The notes under the pieces: model-generated
Database searches by the model: none
What the model was told of the DNA's origin: nothing
What the model saw: the letters and a program-made list of their open reading frames with translations, nothing else
In this document: piece by piece, positions 46,169 to 55,984 of the stretch
How positions within the stretch are numbered: the stretch's first letter is position 1
Layout of the letters: each line of letters starts with the position of its first letter
Made by a program: the position numbers and the translations under genes
NCBI GenBank assembly: GCA_902789415.1
Contig: CADAOD010000002.1
Span: 1 to 64,000, forward strand
DNA from: an uncultured Prevotellaceae bacterium
Lineage (GTDB): Bacteria; Bacteroidota; Bacteroidia; Bacteroidales; Bacteroidaceae
Length of the DNA stretch: 64,000 nt
Direction: 5' to 3'

Positions 46169-47614
46169 TTATTTACCGTATACAAATTGCTCAGCAGGAA
46201 GCTTCAATGCATTGGCCACATCTACGGCGTTAAATGGCATTCTACCTTTCGCCATCTCTGGCGCATTAAATGATTTTAAGATGTCATCATAGACAGTCGG
46301 ATCTTGTTGTGGCAGACAGAAAGGCTTATGAGCCACACCATATTTATCCACATAACAGAAATAAGGCTTGCCATACAAACCATCATCTCGTTTCGAGGCA
46401 AACACAAACCATCGAGAATTACTCGACCAACTGTGATAAGTATCACTCATATCCGAGTTAACGACACTTAACGAGTCGATGGCACCTGTTTTTAAATCCA
46501 TCATCCACAAATCAGCCTCCTGATGCCATATCGGGAAGGTTCCATAATCTTGAACCGAGAAAAGAAGCCTCTCTCCATCAGGCGAAACTCTTGGATGGCA
46601 GACACTACGGGCTGTGAACAGCGTATCAACCTGAGTACCGATAACGCCTTTTGCCTCATCAAAAGGAATCCTAACCAATGCATACTTCAGATCCTTATAA
46701 TTCTGTGGCAATTCCACACGGGGTGACGTGCAATAGTAAATGTATTTCCCATCGGGGGAGAAAGTCGGGAATGTCTCAAGCCATTCAGGATCAGACAACA
46801 AAGGCGAATGAATAATCACATGCTGGTCAAGATCGGCCACATATACATCCGACTCCGTATCATAAACTTCAAGACGTTTTTGCGCCGACGCCTGTACAGC
46901 AGGCACAACAACGTTCGATGAGAAAACAATATATCGTCCAGATGTAGAAAACTGGAAATAGGTAGAGGTTGCAACCATCTCCGGAGTCTTGATATCCAGT
47001 TTTCTGAGTCTACCGTCCTGATTAAGGATAGCACCTCCGCCCTTGCCTCTTACATACATCATCGACAACTTGGGATTTTGGCTACTAGGCGTATGACAGT
47101 TCATACAACGATTCTCCTGAAGGTTATAGTCGCCTAAAGCAAACTCTTCGAAATTCTCCACACAACGCTGTTTGATCTGTAATCTGTTCCAAACAGAGTA
47201 GCCAGGTTCTATCAGTCGGTAGGACAGATAGCTGTCGAGGCTGTCGCGTACCACATACCAACAAAAGTGTTTGTATGCCGTCCACTGCCCATCCTTTAAA
47301 GCCGTCACCTCAACCTCTAACGTATCGTTCTGCTCCAAAAGTGTATGCCACTCTCCTTCCCCAAACTTAGCAAGGCCGTCACCACTGTTTATCGTCAGGT
47401 CGCCAACCTTTACCTCAATAGACTCAGCGCCTCGCACCACGAAATTCAGCGGAGCAATATTCACGGGTATAGTAACATCCTTGTAATCGGGATATATCTC
47501 AACTTCCAGATTGCTCTGCTTCACATTATGTGGAGTAGGCGTACAAGCCGAGAGCAGCACTAGAAAAATCAGAGCTATGCAGATATATACGTTTTTTGTA
47601 TTCATCATATTCAT
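46169..47614 (-). CDS. PD40/TolB-like propeller lipoprotein with a CxxCH haem motif
   Basis: A 481-residue lipoprotein (lipobox LLSACT near residue 24). An N-terminal beta region (about 30-150) precedes ENRCMNCHTPSSQNP, whose Cys170-x-x-Cys173-His174 is a c-type haem-binding motif. A beta-propeller follows (about 210-460) with PD40-like blades FSTSGRYIVFSS, FSPDGKYIYYCTS, VSPDGERLLFSV and SSNSRWFVFAS. I cannot assign a function; haem-linked redox or a structural CxxCH site are both possible. It starts 4 bp after the stop of the multi-TM gene, so they are co-expressed. ATGs at 47608 and 47605 are alternative starts. It lies between GH115 and xusA, yet its promoter is of the constitutive type. 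Confidence 0.75.
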   Translation of the reverse strand: MNMMNTKNVYICIALIFLVLLSACTPTPHNVKQSNLEVEIYPDYKDVTIPVNIAPLNFVVRGAESIEVKVGDLTINSGDGLAKFGEGEWHTLLEQNDTLEVEVTALKDGQWTAYKHFCWYVVRDSLDSYLSYRLIEPGYSVWNRLQIKQRCVENFEEFALGDYNLQENRCMNCHTPSSQNPKLSMMYVRGKGGGAILNQDGRLRKLDIKTPEMVATSTYFQFSTSGRYIVFSSNVVVPAVQASAQKRLEVYDTESDVYVADLDQHVIIHSPLLSDPEWLETFPTFSPDGKYIYYCTSPRVELPQNYKDLKYALVRIPFDEAKGVIGTQVDTLFTARSVCHPRVSPDGERLLFSVQDYGTFPIWHQEADLWMMDLKTGAIDSLSVVNSDMSDTYHSWSSNSRWFVFASKRDDGLYGKPYFCYVDKYGVAHKPFCLPQQDPTVYDDILKSFNAPEMAKGRMPFNAVDVANALKLPAEQFVYGK

Positions 47615-47618
47615 AGTT

Positions 47619-49223
47619 TTAATGACCACCAAGGTTAAAAACATCAAAGTAGAACCAATAGGTATCGGCAAAACGCGGACTACCCTTTTCGGCCATGTAT
47701 TCTTTTAATCTATCCTTCACCTGGTCGTCCTTGATATACTTCTGCCACTCCTCCTGGCCGGCATTATTCTTCATGAGCCAGATGCACAACGCTTCCTGAT
47801 AGAGTTTCTTGATACGCGGATGCTCTGTACAGTACAAATCATAGTCGCGTTTAAAAGAATCGATATCCTTTTTCAACAACTGACTGCACAGTAAATAGTC
47901 GAGAGCCACTACATTTTGAGGGTTCGACTTAACCAACTGCGACATGATATCGCACGACTCCTCGCTGGGCGAAATGGTATCCTGCAGATTGATATACTGC
48001 GCCTTCTGCCGATAGCGGTCATCATGAGCAGCATTTTCAGCCCAATCACTATATGGAATAGTTTGACATAGCAATCCAATGAACTTATCAGTTGCTTTCT
48101 GGTCATCCCTTACCAATGCACATTCTGCCAAGCGCTTTACACAATAGGCATTTCGGTTACTTGGAACAGACACACTCGCCATAAAAGCGCCCCTCTCTGC
48201 ACGGGCTATATCGCCAATCGCAAAATAGAACTCGTGCAGGTTCATAAACATCAACATAGGGATATTAGTGCCAATCATACTAGTGAAGGTACCCAGGTAG
48301 TTGGGATAGAATTCCAGCAGCACATCAGGCAGATTGCCACGTTGGGCCTGTACAAGATTATACATGAACCGCCGTACAGTAGATGACACTTGCGCATCCT
48401 GAGACAATCGTACCTGCGGATGGCCGTTCACTCTAAAAGCATCTAACACTTTATCGGAAGTAGCCGTCTTTATCACATCGTCCCAATCACCAACTTCATA
48501 ACTATGGATCATATGCAGGTCAGTCTCTCTGTTGAAATCTGGCGCATGCAAACTTTCCAAGCCCGGATATTTGTACAAACCTGTCGTAGTCAAGTTGTAG
48601 TGACTCCTCACAAGAGGCATCAGACAAGCTAAAGCTATAGCTACAGGAACCGCCACCTTCCATGCCACAAAGGCCGACAGCAACAGAAACGCCCATACAC
48701 CATAGCCAAACAACCAGTAACCCGACAACGTGCCTGCCAAAACCGCCATTAAAGTCCAAGGCCAACGGAGCGCCATCACTCTACGCAGCACCAAGAACAT
48801 CAACAGACCGCCAATCAAGGCAAATGTCGACGACAACGTATAAGCATAAGAAAAATGGCACGAAGCCTCACGCATGGTTAAAACCAGGGCCACCAACAGG
48901 ACTATCCATTTATTTTTCAGCAGACTGTCGAGTGCCTTGTACGCCAACACAAACAAAAGAGTGAGCGATAGCGTCAGGATGGCAGCACCAGCCACATCAT
49001 ACTCATAAAACTGAGTCAGGAATTCTCCCGCCAGACAAGCCATCCAAGCCGGTTTGGCAAACAGCGTGTTCACATACGACCACGACATCAAGAACAGTTG
49101 ATTCTGGCCCTTGAAAAAGAAATGGTAGGGATACAGGAACTGGAAAAAACAGAAGCACACCACTGCAAATCCAATAATTGTCACGAACGGACACCAGCTC
49201 TTAAAATCCCATTTTCTCTCCAT
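47619..49223 (-). CDS. Multi-TM membrane protein with C-terminal TPR-like region (DUF6057-like)
   Basis: A 534-residue inner-membrane protein. The first half has about eight hydrophobic helices (for example TIIGFAVVCFCFFQFLYPY, AAILTLSLTLLFVLAYKAL, FALIGGLLMFLVL, VAVPVAIALACLMPLV), separated by short loops, recalling polyprenyl-linked glycosyltransferase scaffolds. The second half (about 235-534) is helical with TPR-like spacing (FYPNYLGTF, YFAIGDIARAERGAF, NPQNVVALDYLLCSQLLKKD). From memory it resembles Bacteroidota proteins annotated DUF6057; no catalytic motif is recognised. Start at ATG 49221-49223, inside a longer frame that overlaps the promoter. It is coupled to the CxxCH propeller lipoprotein. 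Confidence 0.7.
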   Translation of the reverse strand: MERKWDFKSWCPFVTIIGFAVVCFCFFQFLYPYHFFFKGQNQLFLMSWSYVNTLFAKPAWMACLAGEFLTQFYEYDVAGAAILTLSLTLLFVLAYKALDSLLKNKWIVLLVALVLTMREASCHFSYAYTLSSTFALIGGLLMFLVLRRVMALRWPWTLMAVLAGTLSGYWLFGYGVWAFLLLSAFVAWKVAVPVAIALACLMPLVRSHYNLTTTGLYKYPGLESLHAPDFNRETDLHMIHSYEVGDWDDVIKTATSDKVLDAFRVNGHPQVRLSQDAQVSSTVRRFMYNLVQAQRGNLPDVLLEFYPNYLGTFTSMIGTNIPMLMFMNLHEFYFAIGDIARAERGAFMASVSVPSNRNAYCVKRLAECALVRDDQKATDKFIGLLCQTIPYSDWAENAAHDDRYRQKAQYINLQDTISPSEESCDIMSQLVKSNPQNVVALDYLLCSQLLKKDIDSFKRDYDLYCTEHPRIKKLYQEALCIWLMKNNAGQEEWQKYIKDDQVKDRLKEYMAEKGSPRFADTYWFYFDVFNLGGH

Positions 49224-49243
49224 CTTGGTATCAAATTTGAGCG

Positions 49244-49275
49244 CAAAATTACTCATTCTTTTCGTAACAGCCAAA
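49244..49275 (-). promoter_or_regulatory. Promoter of the DUF6057-like/CxxCH-propeller pair
   Basis: TTTG (49272-49275), 20 bp, TAATTTTG (49244-49251) followed by C on the minus strand, 20 bp past the GH115 stop. A full consensus promoter, unlike those of the xylan genes around it. Confidence 0.8.
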
Positions 49276-49294
49276 TAATGGCGGATAAAAGTGC

Positions 49295-51781
49295 CTAATT
49301 ATACTTTTTAGGCGACTCTTTACCAAACAAGAATTGTTTTTGATAACCACCCAAATCTATCACAATCTTTTCGAAAACAATACCAGGATCCTGTGGATGG
49401 ATAATAAGTTCATGTACATCGACGTTAGAATCAACGGGTACCTCTATAATCTTCTCCACAACTCTGCTGGCAATCGTGGGATAATAAATCGAGTAGATAT
49501 TCTCAGGCTTTTCGTTCAGTTCCTGGTTAAAATTAACTTTCACTGGAGCCTGTCCATCAATAGCGACATCATAAACCAAGCCGCCCTTATCCAGAAAGTC
49601 GAGTGTCGACTTAGTGACGACATGCACCTTCACGGTCTTTACATCAGCAGCCATGAACTGATAAGTCAGTTTGGCCTGATCGGTAGAAGCAGTATAAGGC
49701 ATCAGCGAGATGCCACTCAACGTACGACCCATATAAGGAATCACAGTCCAAGTAGCATTTTTAGCATCCTCACGACTATAGGTATGCTCAGCCTCTATGC
49801 TGATATAACCATCGCTGGGCGAGAATACCGGTCCGCTGACAGGGGTGGGCACCTCAACCAGACGTGGGCAAACATCGGCACGGAAATTATCGTTCCAAGT
49901 GCGATAGCTGATATGTTTCTGAATCATCATGCCATCCCATTTACCACCAGCCATCACCTTATTATAATAATTACACAGCAACGAGTCGCGTTTAAACGCC
50001 TGACGACAGCGGTTAGCCCACTCATTGGCTTCAGGATCATGCTGTTTTGCCAGTTGCAGGTTCATGGCCTGCGCATAGTACATCTCGTAGATATTACCCA
50101 TCGCCTGTACAGGGAAGAGTATCAACTGACGATAAGCATCCTGGCACTCAGGCTTCAGTTCAATAAACAAGCGCAGCGCACGAGTCTCAAGGGCTTTGTA
50201 TTCGTTTACCACACGTTCAAATTCCTCGCAGGTATAGGTACGCGCATCCAACATCTCGGATGTAATACGACCATTATACTTACAAACCAGATTCAGAATC
50301 GATGCAGCCTCGTTGGCATGTTCCTCACCAAAACTTTCGGCACAGAAATCACGAGTATGGTCTAAAAGATTGTCAATCTGGTACTTAGCAGGATTCCATG
50401 CCATATCCATAAACAGTTGGATAGGATACTCCATCGGCTTCAGATCGCCTACATTCAGTATCCACAGTTTCTGGATACCACCGTTATAGGCCAGCTGCAA
50501 CTGCTCCCACATATTCTGGATGGGCGTTACATTAATCCATTTCGAATTACGGGGCGCACCCACATAATCCACATGGTAATACAATCCCCAACCACCTTTA
50601 CGTTTTCTCTCTTCAGCAGAAGGAATACGGCGCACGTTACCCCAGTTATCATCACAAAGCAGAATGGTTACATCATCGGGCACGCGCAAACCGGCATCGT
50701 AATAATCCTGCACCTCTTTATACAAGGCCCAGATCTGAGGTGTTTCCTTAGCAGGACGCTTAGTCACCTCCTTAATAATACGGCGCTGGTTGTTAATAAT
50801 GTCTTCAAGCAAGCGGGTATCAGTACCGTTACCCATCGCCTCATCGCCATCGCCACGCATACCAATGGTCACAATGTCGTCGGTATGCTTCATGCGCTCT
50901 ATTCCCTCACGGAAAAAGCGGTCCAGATTATCTTTATTCGTAGAATAGTTCCAAGCACCCCACTCTTTACGATGGCGGGCATACTCCTGATGGTTACGCG
51001 CCATAGGCTCGTGGTGCGATGTACCCATCATCACACCCATCCGGTCGGCCGTCTTCAGGTTCTCAGGATCATCAGCATAGAAAGCCCATCCCCACATGGC
51101 TGGCCACAGGTAGTTACCTTTCAGACGCAGAATCAGCTCAAACACCTTTTCGTAGAACTCATGACCACCATAGTTAGTACCAAAAGTATTCTTCACCCAC
51201 GTTGTTAAACAAGGCGCCTCGTCATTCAAGAACAAACCACGATAGCGAACAGCTGGCTCACCGTCGGTATACTCACCTTTCTTAATATATATAGTAGCGT
51301 GCTGTTCAACTGGCACATCGGCCCAATAATACCATGGCGACACGCCTATCTGTTTCGACAGCTCGTAGATGCCATACACTGTACCACGCTTATCGCTACC
51401 GGCAATCACCAGCTGACTACCGATGGTTTTTATAATATACTTCTCTGTCTTACCCTTTAAGCCGGGCAGCACCCCCTGCTTCACCCATTGGTCAATCTGC
51501 TGATTACACCCCACTGTACCAACCAGCACTTCAACAGCACCCTCAGAGAGCGTTGCTTTCTGTCCCGTTACTTTCTCAAAATCCACTATCAGATTTTTGG
51601 CAGCCAGTTGCACACAACTATGCTCTTTCTCGCTCAAGCCTATAGTCATATTCATCAACTGCCAGGCATCAGCAGCTGGCTGAAACAGCACAAACTGACT
51701 AGCAGCTTTTAGCTGGGCAGTAACTGTTACACACACCAAAAATACCAGTGATTTTAACAAATACAGTCGTCTTTTCATCAT
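49295..51781 (-). CDS. GH115 alpha-glucuronidase, exported
   Basis: An 828-residue exported enzyme that removes (4-O-methyl-)glucuronic acid from internal and terminal xylose units of glucuronoxylan. Signal peptide about 1-25, an N-terminal alpha/beta domain (30-165), a TIM barrel (170-470) with VRYRGLFLNDEAPCL, LKGNYLWPAMWGWAFY, MGTSHHEPMARN, TIGMRGDGDEAM, LLCDDNWGNVRRIP and KLWILNVGDLKPMEYP, all typical GH115 stretches, then helical and C-terminal beta domains (a jelly-roll near ISIEAEHTYSREDA). Start at ATG 51779-51781 or 51776-51778; the longer frame from 51844 spans the promoter. It is divergent from the regulator gene. Confidence 0.93.
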   Translation of the reverse strand: MMKRRLYLLKSLVFLVCVTVTAQLKAASQFVLFQPAADAWQLMNMTIGLSEKEHSCVQLAAKNLIVDFEKVTGQKATLSEGAVEVLVGTVGCNQQIDQWVKQGVLPGLKGKTEKYIIKTIGSQLVIAGSDKRGTVYGIYELSKQIGVSPWYYWADVPVEQHATIYIKKGEYTDGEPAVRYRGLFLNDEAPCLTTWVKNTFGTNYGGHEFYEKVFELILRLKGNYLWPAMWGWAFYADDPENLKTADRMGVMMGTSHHEPMARNHQEYARHRKEWGAWNYSTNKDNLDRFFREGIERMKHTDDIVTIGMRGDGDEAMGNGTDTRLLEDIINNQRRIIKEVTKRPAKETPQIWALYKEVQDYYDAGLRVPDDVTILLCDDNWGNVRRIPSAEERKRKGGWGLYYHVDYVGAPRNSKWINVTPIQNMWEQLQLAYNGGIQKLWILNVGDLKPMEYPIQLFMDMAWNPAKYQIDNLLDHTRDFCAESFGEEHANEAASILNLVCKYNGRITSEMLDARTYTCEEFERVVNEYKALETRALRLFIELKPECQDAYRQLILFPVQAMGNIYEMYYAQAMNLQLAKQHDPEANEWANRCRQAFKRDSLLCNYYNKVMAGGKWDGMMIQKHISYRTWNDNFRADVCPRLVEVPTPVSGPVFSPSDGYISIEAEHTYSREDAKNATWTVIPYMGRTLSGISLMPYTASTDQAKLTYQFMAADVKTVKVHVVTKSTLDFLDKGGLVYDVAIDGQAPVKVNFNQELNEKPENIYSIYYPTIASRVVEKIIEVPVDSNVDVHELIIHPQDPGIVFEKIVIDLGGYQKQFLFGKESPKKYN

Positions 51782-51812
51782 TACAAATGTTACAAATAAT
51801 ATAATCTGGGTG

Positions 51813-51820
51813 CAAAGGTA
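51813..51820 (-). promoter_or_regulatory. -7 box of GH115 promoter
   Basis: TACCTTTG followed by CACCCAGAT on the minus strand, 31 bp before the ATG. No TTTG at -33. The operator-like element at 51870 starts 50-52 bp upstream, nearly the same distance as for xusA. A half-site TGTTACAAA also lies in the leader (51788-51796). Confidence 0.65.
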
Positions 51821-51869
51821 GGGCATTTTAAGGAGTAAAATCACATTATTTGTATCAAAAAGTTTAATT

Positions 51870-51891
51870 TTTGTAACATTTGTTTGTTACA
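51870..51891. promoter_or_regulatory. Candidate operator between GH115 and the regulator
   Basis: TGTAAC, 8 bp, GTTACA (51872-51891) on the plus strand, an inverted repeat overlapping the -33 element of the regulator promoter. Read on the minus strand it is GTAACAAACAAA directly followed by TGTTACAA, the same two blocks found upstream of xusA. Confidence 0.55.
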
Positions 51892-51914
51892 TCACAAAAA
51901 ACACACTATCTTTG
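51883..51914 (+). promoter_or_regulatory. Promoter of the hybrid two-component regulator
   Basis: TTTG (51883-51886), 20 bp, TATCTTTG (51907-51914) followed by C, 55 bp before the ATG. Confidence 0.8.
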
Positions 51915-51969
51915 CAACAAATAATAAAAAAGTGAAACGACTAACGCAACCATCTTATTACTAAAAACA

Positions 51970-54900
51970 ATGAAAGTTAAGATTATACTGACACTAGCTA
52001 CGTTATTCCTCTCGATGAGTGCTTTCGCCCAAAGGGGAAAGTTCTTCTCTACCGATCAGCAACTATCAAGCAGTTTTGTAACGCAAGTATATCTTGATAA
52101 CGAGGGATTCATTTGGACTACCACCCGTAACGGTATCAACCGCTACGATGGTTATCAGTTCCGCGTATTCAAGAAAGAGAATGAGCACGACAGCTCATTG
52201 GCAAGCAACTACGTGAACAGTATGATGCAAGATCGCAAAGGCCTATTTTATTTTGGCATGTATGGCGCCCTACAAACGTGGGACGGCACCAAATTCCATA
52301 ATGTCACCATGTACGACAAGAACGGCAACGCCGGTCACAGTTACCCCAACTGCTTCCTGGAGCGTGCCAATGGCGACGTACTGGTGGGAACCTCTGGCTT
52401 AGGTATCCTGAAGTTCAAGGATCAGAAGACAGCCTATCAGGAGAAAGGTCCATTGGCTGCCATACATACAGTAAACGACATGATTGAGGACCGTACAGGT
52501 ACCCTATGGATTGCAACAGATCACATGGGACTTATCTCGTACAACGGCAAAAACATCAAACGCCACATGGAAAATCTCCCTAGTGTCGTATTCTCATGTC
52601 TCTGCGAAGGAGCCGACGGTATCATATATGCCGGCAGTACCAATTGCGGTGTCTTCCGAATGCAGGGCGACACATTTGTACACATAGCCGAGACAGGCAC
52701 CAAAGCCGTATCGGCGCTCTATTGCGCACACGATGGCAACATCATCATAGGTTACGATGGTAAGGGTATAGCCCTCTATGATCCTCGCAAGCCCGAACTC
52801 ATCGACAACCCATTCTTCTCACTCGAGGTCGATCTCCCCATGAGTAAGGTATATTCCATTACCGAGGACAAGAGCGGTAACCTGTGGTTTGGCTTGCTAC
52901 AGAAGGGAATCTTTATGCAGCCCATTAATTTTAAGGGCTTTAACTACATGGGCCACAAACTTGGTGTTCATAACATATTAGGTACAGCTTGCGTAGTAAG
53001 CGTTATTATGGACAGCAAGAAACGTGTATGGGTAGGTACCGACAAGGATGGTCTGTACTGCTATGATTACAATTCCAAAGTATCCAAACACCTCAAAGAT
53101 CAGTATCCATCGGTGATTGTTTCCTTGGCCGAGGACCAGAAGGGACGTATCTGGTTAGGCACCTATCGCGAAGGAATCGGTTGGGTAGATCCTGTAACAT
53201 TCCAATATCACAGAGTACCGTTCCCACAGGATCCCAACCTGATAGTCATGGATATAGCTGTTGGCAACGATGGCAGTCTGTGGTTAGCTACCATGCGACA
53301 TGGCGTTATCAGAATGGACTCTAACGACGGGCATGTGATAGCCATATACAAAATGAAGAATGGCGCAGACAAGAACAGAAAGATGAACTGCATTACCAAC
53401 GATTATGTGTCGCAAGTGCAGATGTCGCCCGACGGCAAGCGTCTGTATGTATCCACCACGATGGGCTTGTGCTGTCTCGACATCCGCACCAACAACTGGA
53501 CCAGCACCTTTGGTATGAACTGTCTGAACTACAGCACCCCCGTAAGAATTACTCGCGAGTACGATGGTAATCTCTGGTATGGCACCAACGAGGGATTGTT
53601 CCGCTACGACCTACGCACCCACCAAACCAAGCAATATACACGTGCCAATGGCTTGGCCGATAATGGTATCGCCACTATCGAGCGAGACTTGCAAGGACGT
53701 CTTTGGATAGGTACCGATCATGGATTAAGTTGTTTCACACCAAAATCAAACATTTGGCAGAACTACTTTGTGGATGACGGTCTGCAGAGTAACGAGTTCA
53801 GCGATGGCGCCTCTTTCATTACGCCAGATGGCATCCTGACCATGGGTGGTACAGCTGGTATCTCTTGGTTCGACGCGCGCCATATTGCTCCCAGCAAGTG
53901 GGAGGCCGAGGTTGAACTCACAGCTTTCTCTATCAATGGTCAGCAGGTAAGCCGAGCCACCCTTTCGGGCGACTACCAGGTTACCGACACCACCATCATT
54001 GCCAGCAACCGCTTCGAACTCAGCTATAGCGACAACACGTTCTCTATCCAGTTCTCAACCCTGACATACGAGAACCCAGAACACATTTCTTATTTATATA
54101 GCATCAATGGCGAGCCATTCAACCGCTTGCAGCCTGGCGAGAATATCCTCACCTTGTCACATCTGCCTCAAGGCACCTACCGCTTCAGAGTTAAGGCCGA
54201 ACGAAATAACGTAGAAACACCCGTAAGAGAGTTCACAGTCATTATCCACAGTCCGTGGTATCGCTCGGCATGGGCTTATTTCTTCTACGCCATGGTTATC
54301 GGCATGTTTGCTTGGCAGTACCTGGTTTACCGCCGCCACAAGGAGCAGGACAAGCTGCGCCTTCAGGCTCATATCCATGCCGAAGAGATGGGCGAAGCCA
54401 AGTTGCGTTTCTTTATGAACATGAGTCATGAGATTCGCACACCTATGACGCTGATTATCACGCCGTTGCTCTCACTTATCAAGAACGACAACGACCCCAA
54501 CCGCAAAGCCGTTTACGAAACCATCCGCCGCAATGCCGAGCGTATCCTTAGTCTGATAAACCAGATGATGGACCTGCGAAAGATCGACAAAGGCCAGATG
54601 CAGATGCGTATGCGCGAGACTAACCTGGTAAGCTTTGCCAAGGATATCTACGACCTGTTTGATAATCAGGCCAAGACCAAGCAGATTAAGTTTATCTACG
54701 AGCATGATAACGACAATATTCCTGTATGGATCGACCGCCAGAACTTCGACAAGGTATTCATGAATGTTCTCTCTAACGCCTTCAAGTACACACCTACTGG
54801 CGGCGAGATTGGCATTCGTATCACCCATACTGCCGAATCGGCTTCCATCGCCATCTACGACAATGGTGAAAGTATCCCAGAGGATAAGATAAACAAGATT

Positions 54901-55965
54901 TTCGACCGTTTCTATCAGACTTCCACCTCGCTTAACGACCGTTACGTGGGTACTGGTATCGGTCTCGACCTCACCCGTTCGCTGGTAGAGTTGCATCATG
55001 GAAACATTACCGTGCACAATCTGGATAAGGGTTGCGAGTTTGTGATTACCATCCCATTGGGCAACAGCCACCTGAATGCCGACGAGATGATTACCGACGC
55101 CGAAGAGGCCGAGCCTATCACTCCTGAGTTGTTATTGGAGGAGGAGTCCGAAATAGAGGAGACGAATCCAATGACCGAAATGGCAGCAAGCAACCGAAAA
55201 CTCACGATTGTGATTGCCGAAGACGACGAGGAGATTCGCAACTACTTAGAGAGCGAGTTATCGAATGATTACGATGTACGTACCTGCACCAATGGTCGCG
55301 AAGCACTCGGCGAGGTCATCCGTACCAAGCCCGACCTGGTATTGAGCGATATTATGATGCCCGAGATGGATGGTAACACCCTGTGTTCTCGCATAAAAAC
55401 CAATCCAAACACCAACTCTATCCCAGTGGTAATACTTACTGCTAAGAACCGCGATGAGGATAAGCTTGAGAGTCTGGAGACAGGTGCCGATGCTTATATT
55501 GTAAAACCATTCAACATGGATATTCTGCGTCGCACCATCATGAACCTCATCAACAAGCAACGCCTGCTGCGCCTGAAGTACGAGCGCAACGACAACTTGG
55601 AAGAGCAGGTTGATGAGATACATCTGAAATCGCCCGACGAGAAGCTGTTGGAGCGCATCATGGAGTGCATTAACAAGAATCTGAACAACTCCGACCTGAG
55701 TGTTGATATGATTGCCGATACTGTTGGTATCAGCCGTGTACACCTGCATCGTAAGATGAAGGACCTGACCGGCCAGACGCCTCACGACTTTATCCGCAAT
55801 ATCCGCCTGAAGAAGGCCGCCCAGCTGCTGGCCAACCAAGGCATGAACGTTACCGAGGTGATGTATGCATGTGGATTTGCAAACTCAGCCTCGTTCTCTA
55901 CCGTATTCAAGAAATTCTACGGCATGTCGCCACGCGACTATATGAAGGAGCACGAAGAGCGCTAA
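51970..55965 (+). CDS. Hybrid two-component system regulator (HTCS) of the xylan locus
   Basis: A 1331-residue one-protein signalling system. Signal peptide 1-20, two periplasmic Reg_prop beta-propellers (about 25-660; repeats such as GTLWIATDHMGL, GNLWFGLLQKG, GRLWIGTDHGLSCF), a Y_Y_Y domain (about 670-755), a TM helix (760-785), HisKA with His820 in MNMSHEIRTPMTL, HATPase (NVLSNAFKYTPTGG, GTGIGLDLTRSLVELH), a receiver domain with Asp1127 in LVLSDIMMPEMDG, and a C-terminal AraC DNA-binding domain (VDMIADTVGISRVHLHRKMKDLTG). HTCS proteins bind released oligosaccharides in the periplasm and activate their PUL. All catalytic residues are present. It is divergent from GH115 and 19 bp upstream of the PotD-like gene. 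Confidence 0.96.
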   Translation: MKVKIILTLATLFLSMSAFAQRGKFFSTDQQLSSSFVTQVYLDNEGFIWTTTRNGINRYDGYQFRVFKKENEHDSSLASNYVNSMMQDRKGLFYFGMYGALQTWDGTKFHNVTMYDKNGNAGHSYPNCFLERANGDVLVGTSGLGILKFKDQKTAYQEKGPLAAIHTVNDMIEDRTGTLWIATDHMGLISYNGKNIKRHMENLPSVVFSCLCEGADGIIYAGSTNCGVFRMQGDTFVHIAETGTKAVSALYCAHDGNIIIGYDGKGIALYDPRKPELIDNPFFSLEVDLPMSKVYSITEDKSGNLWFGLLQKGIFMQPINFKGFNYMGHKLGVHNILGTACVVSVIMDSKKRVWVGTDKDGLYCYDYNSKVSKHLKDQYPSVIVSLAEDQKGRIWLGTYREGIGWVDPVTFQYHRVPFPQDPNLIVMDIAVGNDGSLWLATMRHGVIRMDSNDGHVIAIYKMKNGADKNRKMNCITNDYVSQVQMSPDGKRLYVSTTMGLCCLDIRTNNWTSTFGMNCLNYSTPVRITREYDGNLWYGTNEGLFRYDLRTHQTKQYTRANGLADNGIATIERDLQGRLWIGTDHGLSCFTPKSNIWQNYFVDDGLQSNEFSDGASFITPDGILTMGGTAGISWFDARHIAPSKWEAEVELTAFSINGQQVSRATLSGDYQVTDTTIIASNRFELSYSDNTFSIQFSTLTYENPEHISYLYSINGEPFNRLQPGENILTLSHLPQGTYRFRVKAERNNVETPVREFTVIIHSPWYRSAWAYFFYAMVIGMFAWQYLVYRRHKEQDKLRLQAHIHAEEMGEAKLRFFMNMSHEIRTPMTLIITPLLSLIKNDNDPNRKAVYETIRRNAERILSLINQMMDLRKIDKGQMQMRMRETNLVSFAKDIYDLFDNQAKTKQIKFIYEHDNDNIPVWIDRQNFDKVFMNVLSNAFKYTPTGGEIGIRITHTAESASIAIYDNGESIPEDKINKIFDRFYQTSTSLNDRYVGTGIGLDLTRSLVELHHGNITVHNLDKGCEFVITIPLGNSHLNADEMITDAEEAEPITPELLLEEESEIEETNPMTEMAASNRKLTIVIAEDDEEIRNYLESELSNDYDVRTCTNGREALGEVIRTKPDLVLSDIMMPEMDGNTLCSRIKTNPNTNSIPVVILTAKNRDEDKLESLETGADAYIVKPFNMDILRRTIMNLINKQRLLRLKYERNDNLEEQVDEIHLKSPDEKLLERIMECINKNLNNSDLSVDMIADTVGISRVHLHRKMKDLTGQTPHDFIRNIRLKKAAQLLANQGMNVTEVMYACGFANSASFSTVFKKFYGMSPRDYMKEHEER

Positions 55966-55984
55966 AACAAAAAACAGGAACGAT

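Noticed and set aside
49334..51208. Two long plus-strand ORFs over GH115
   Set aside because: Antisense of an unmistakable GH115 gene; no recognisable domain.
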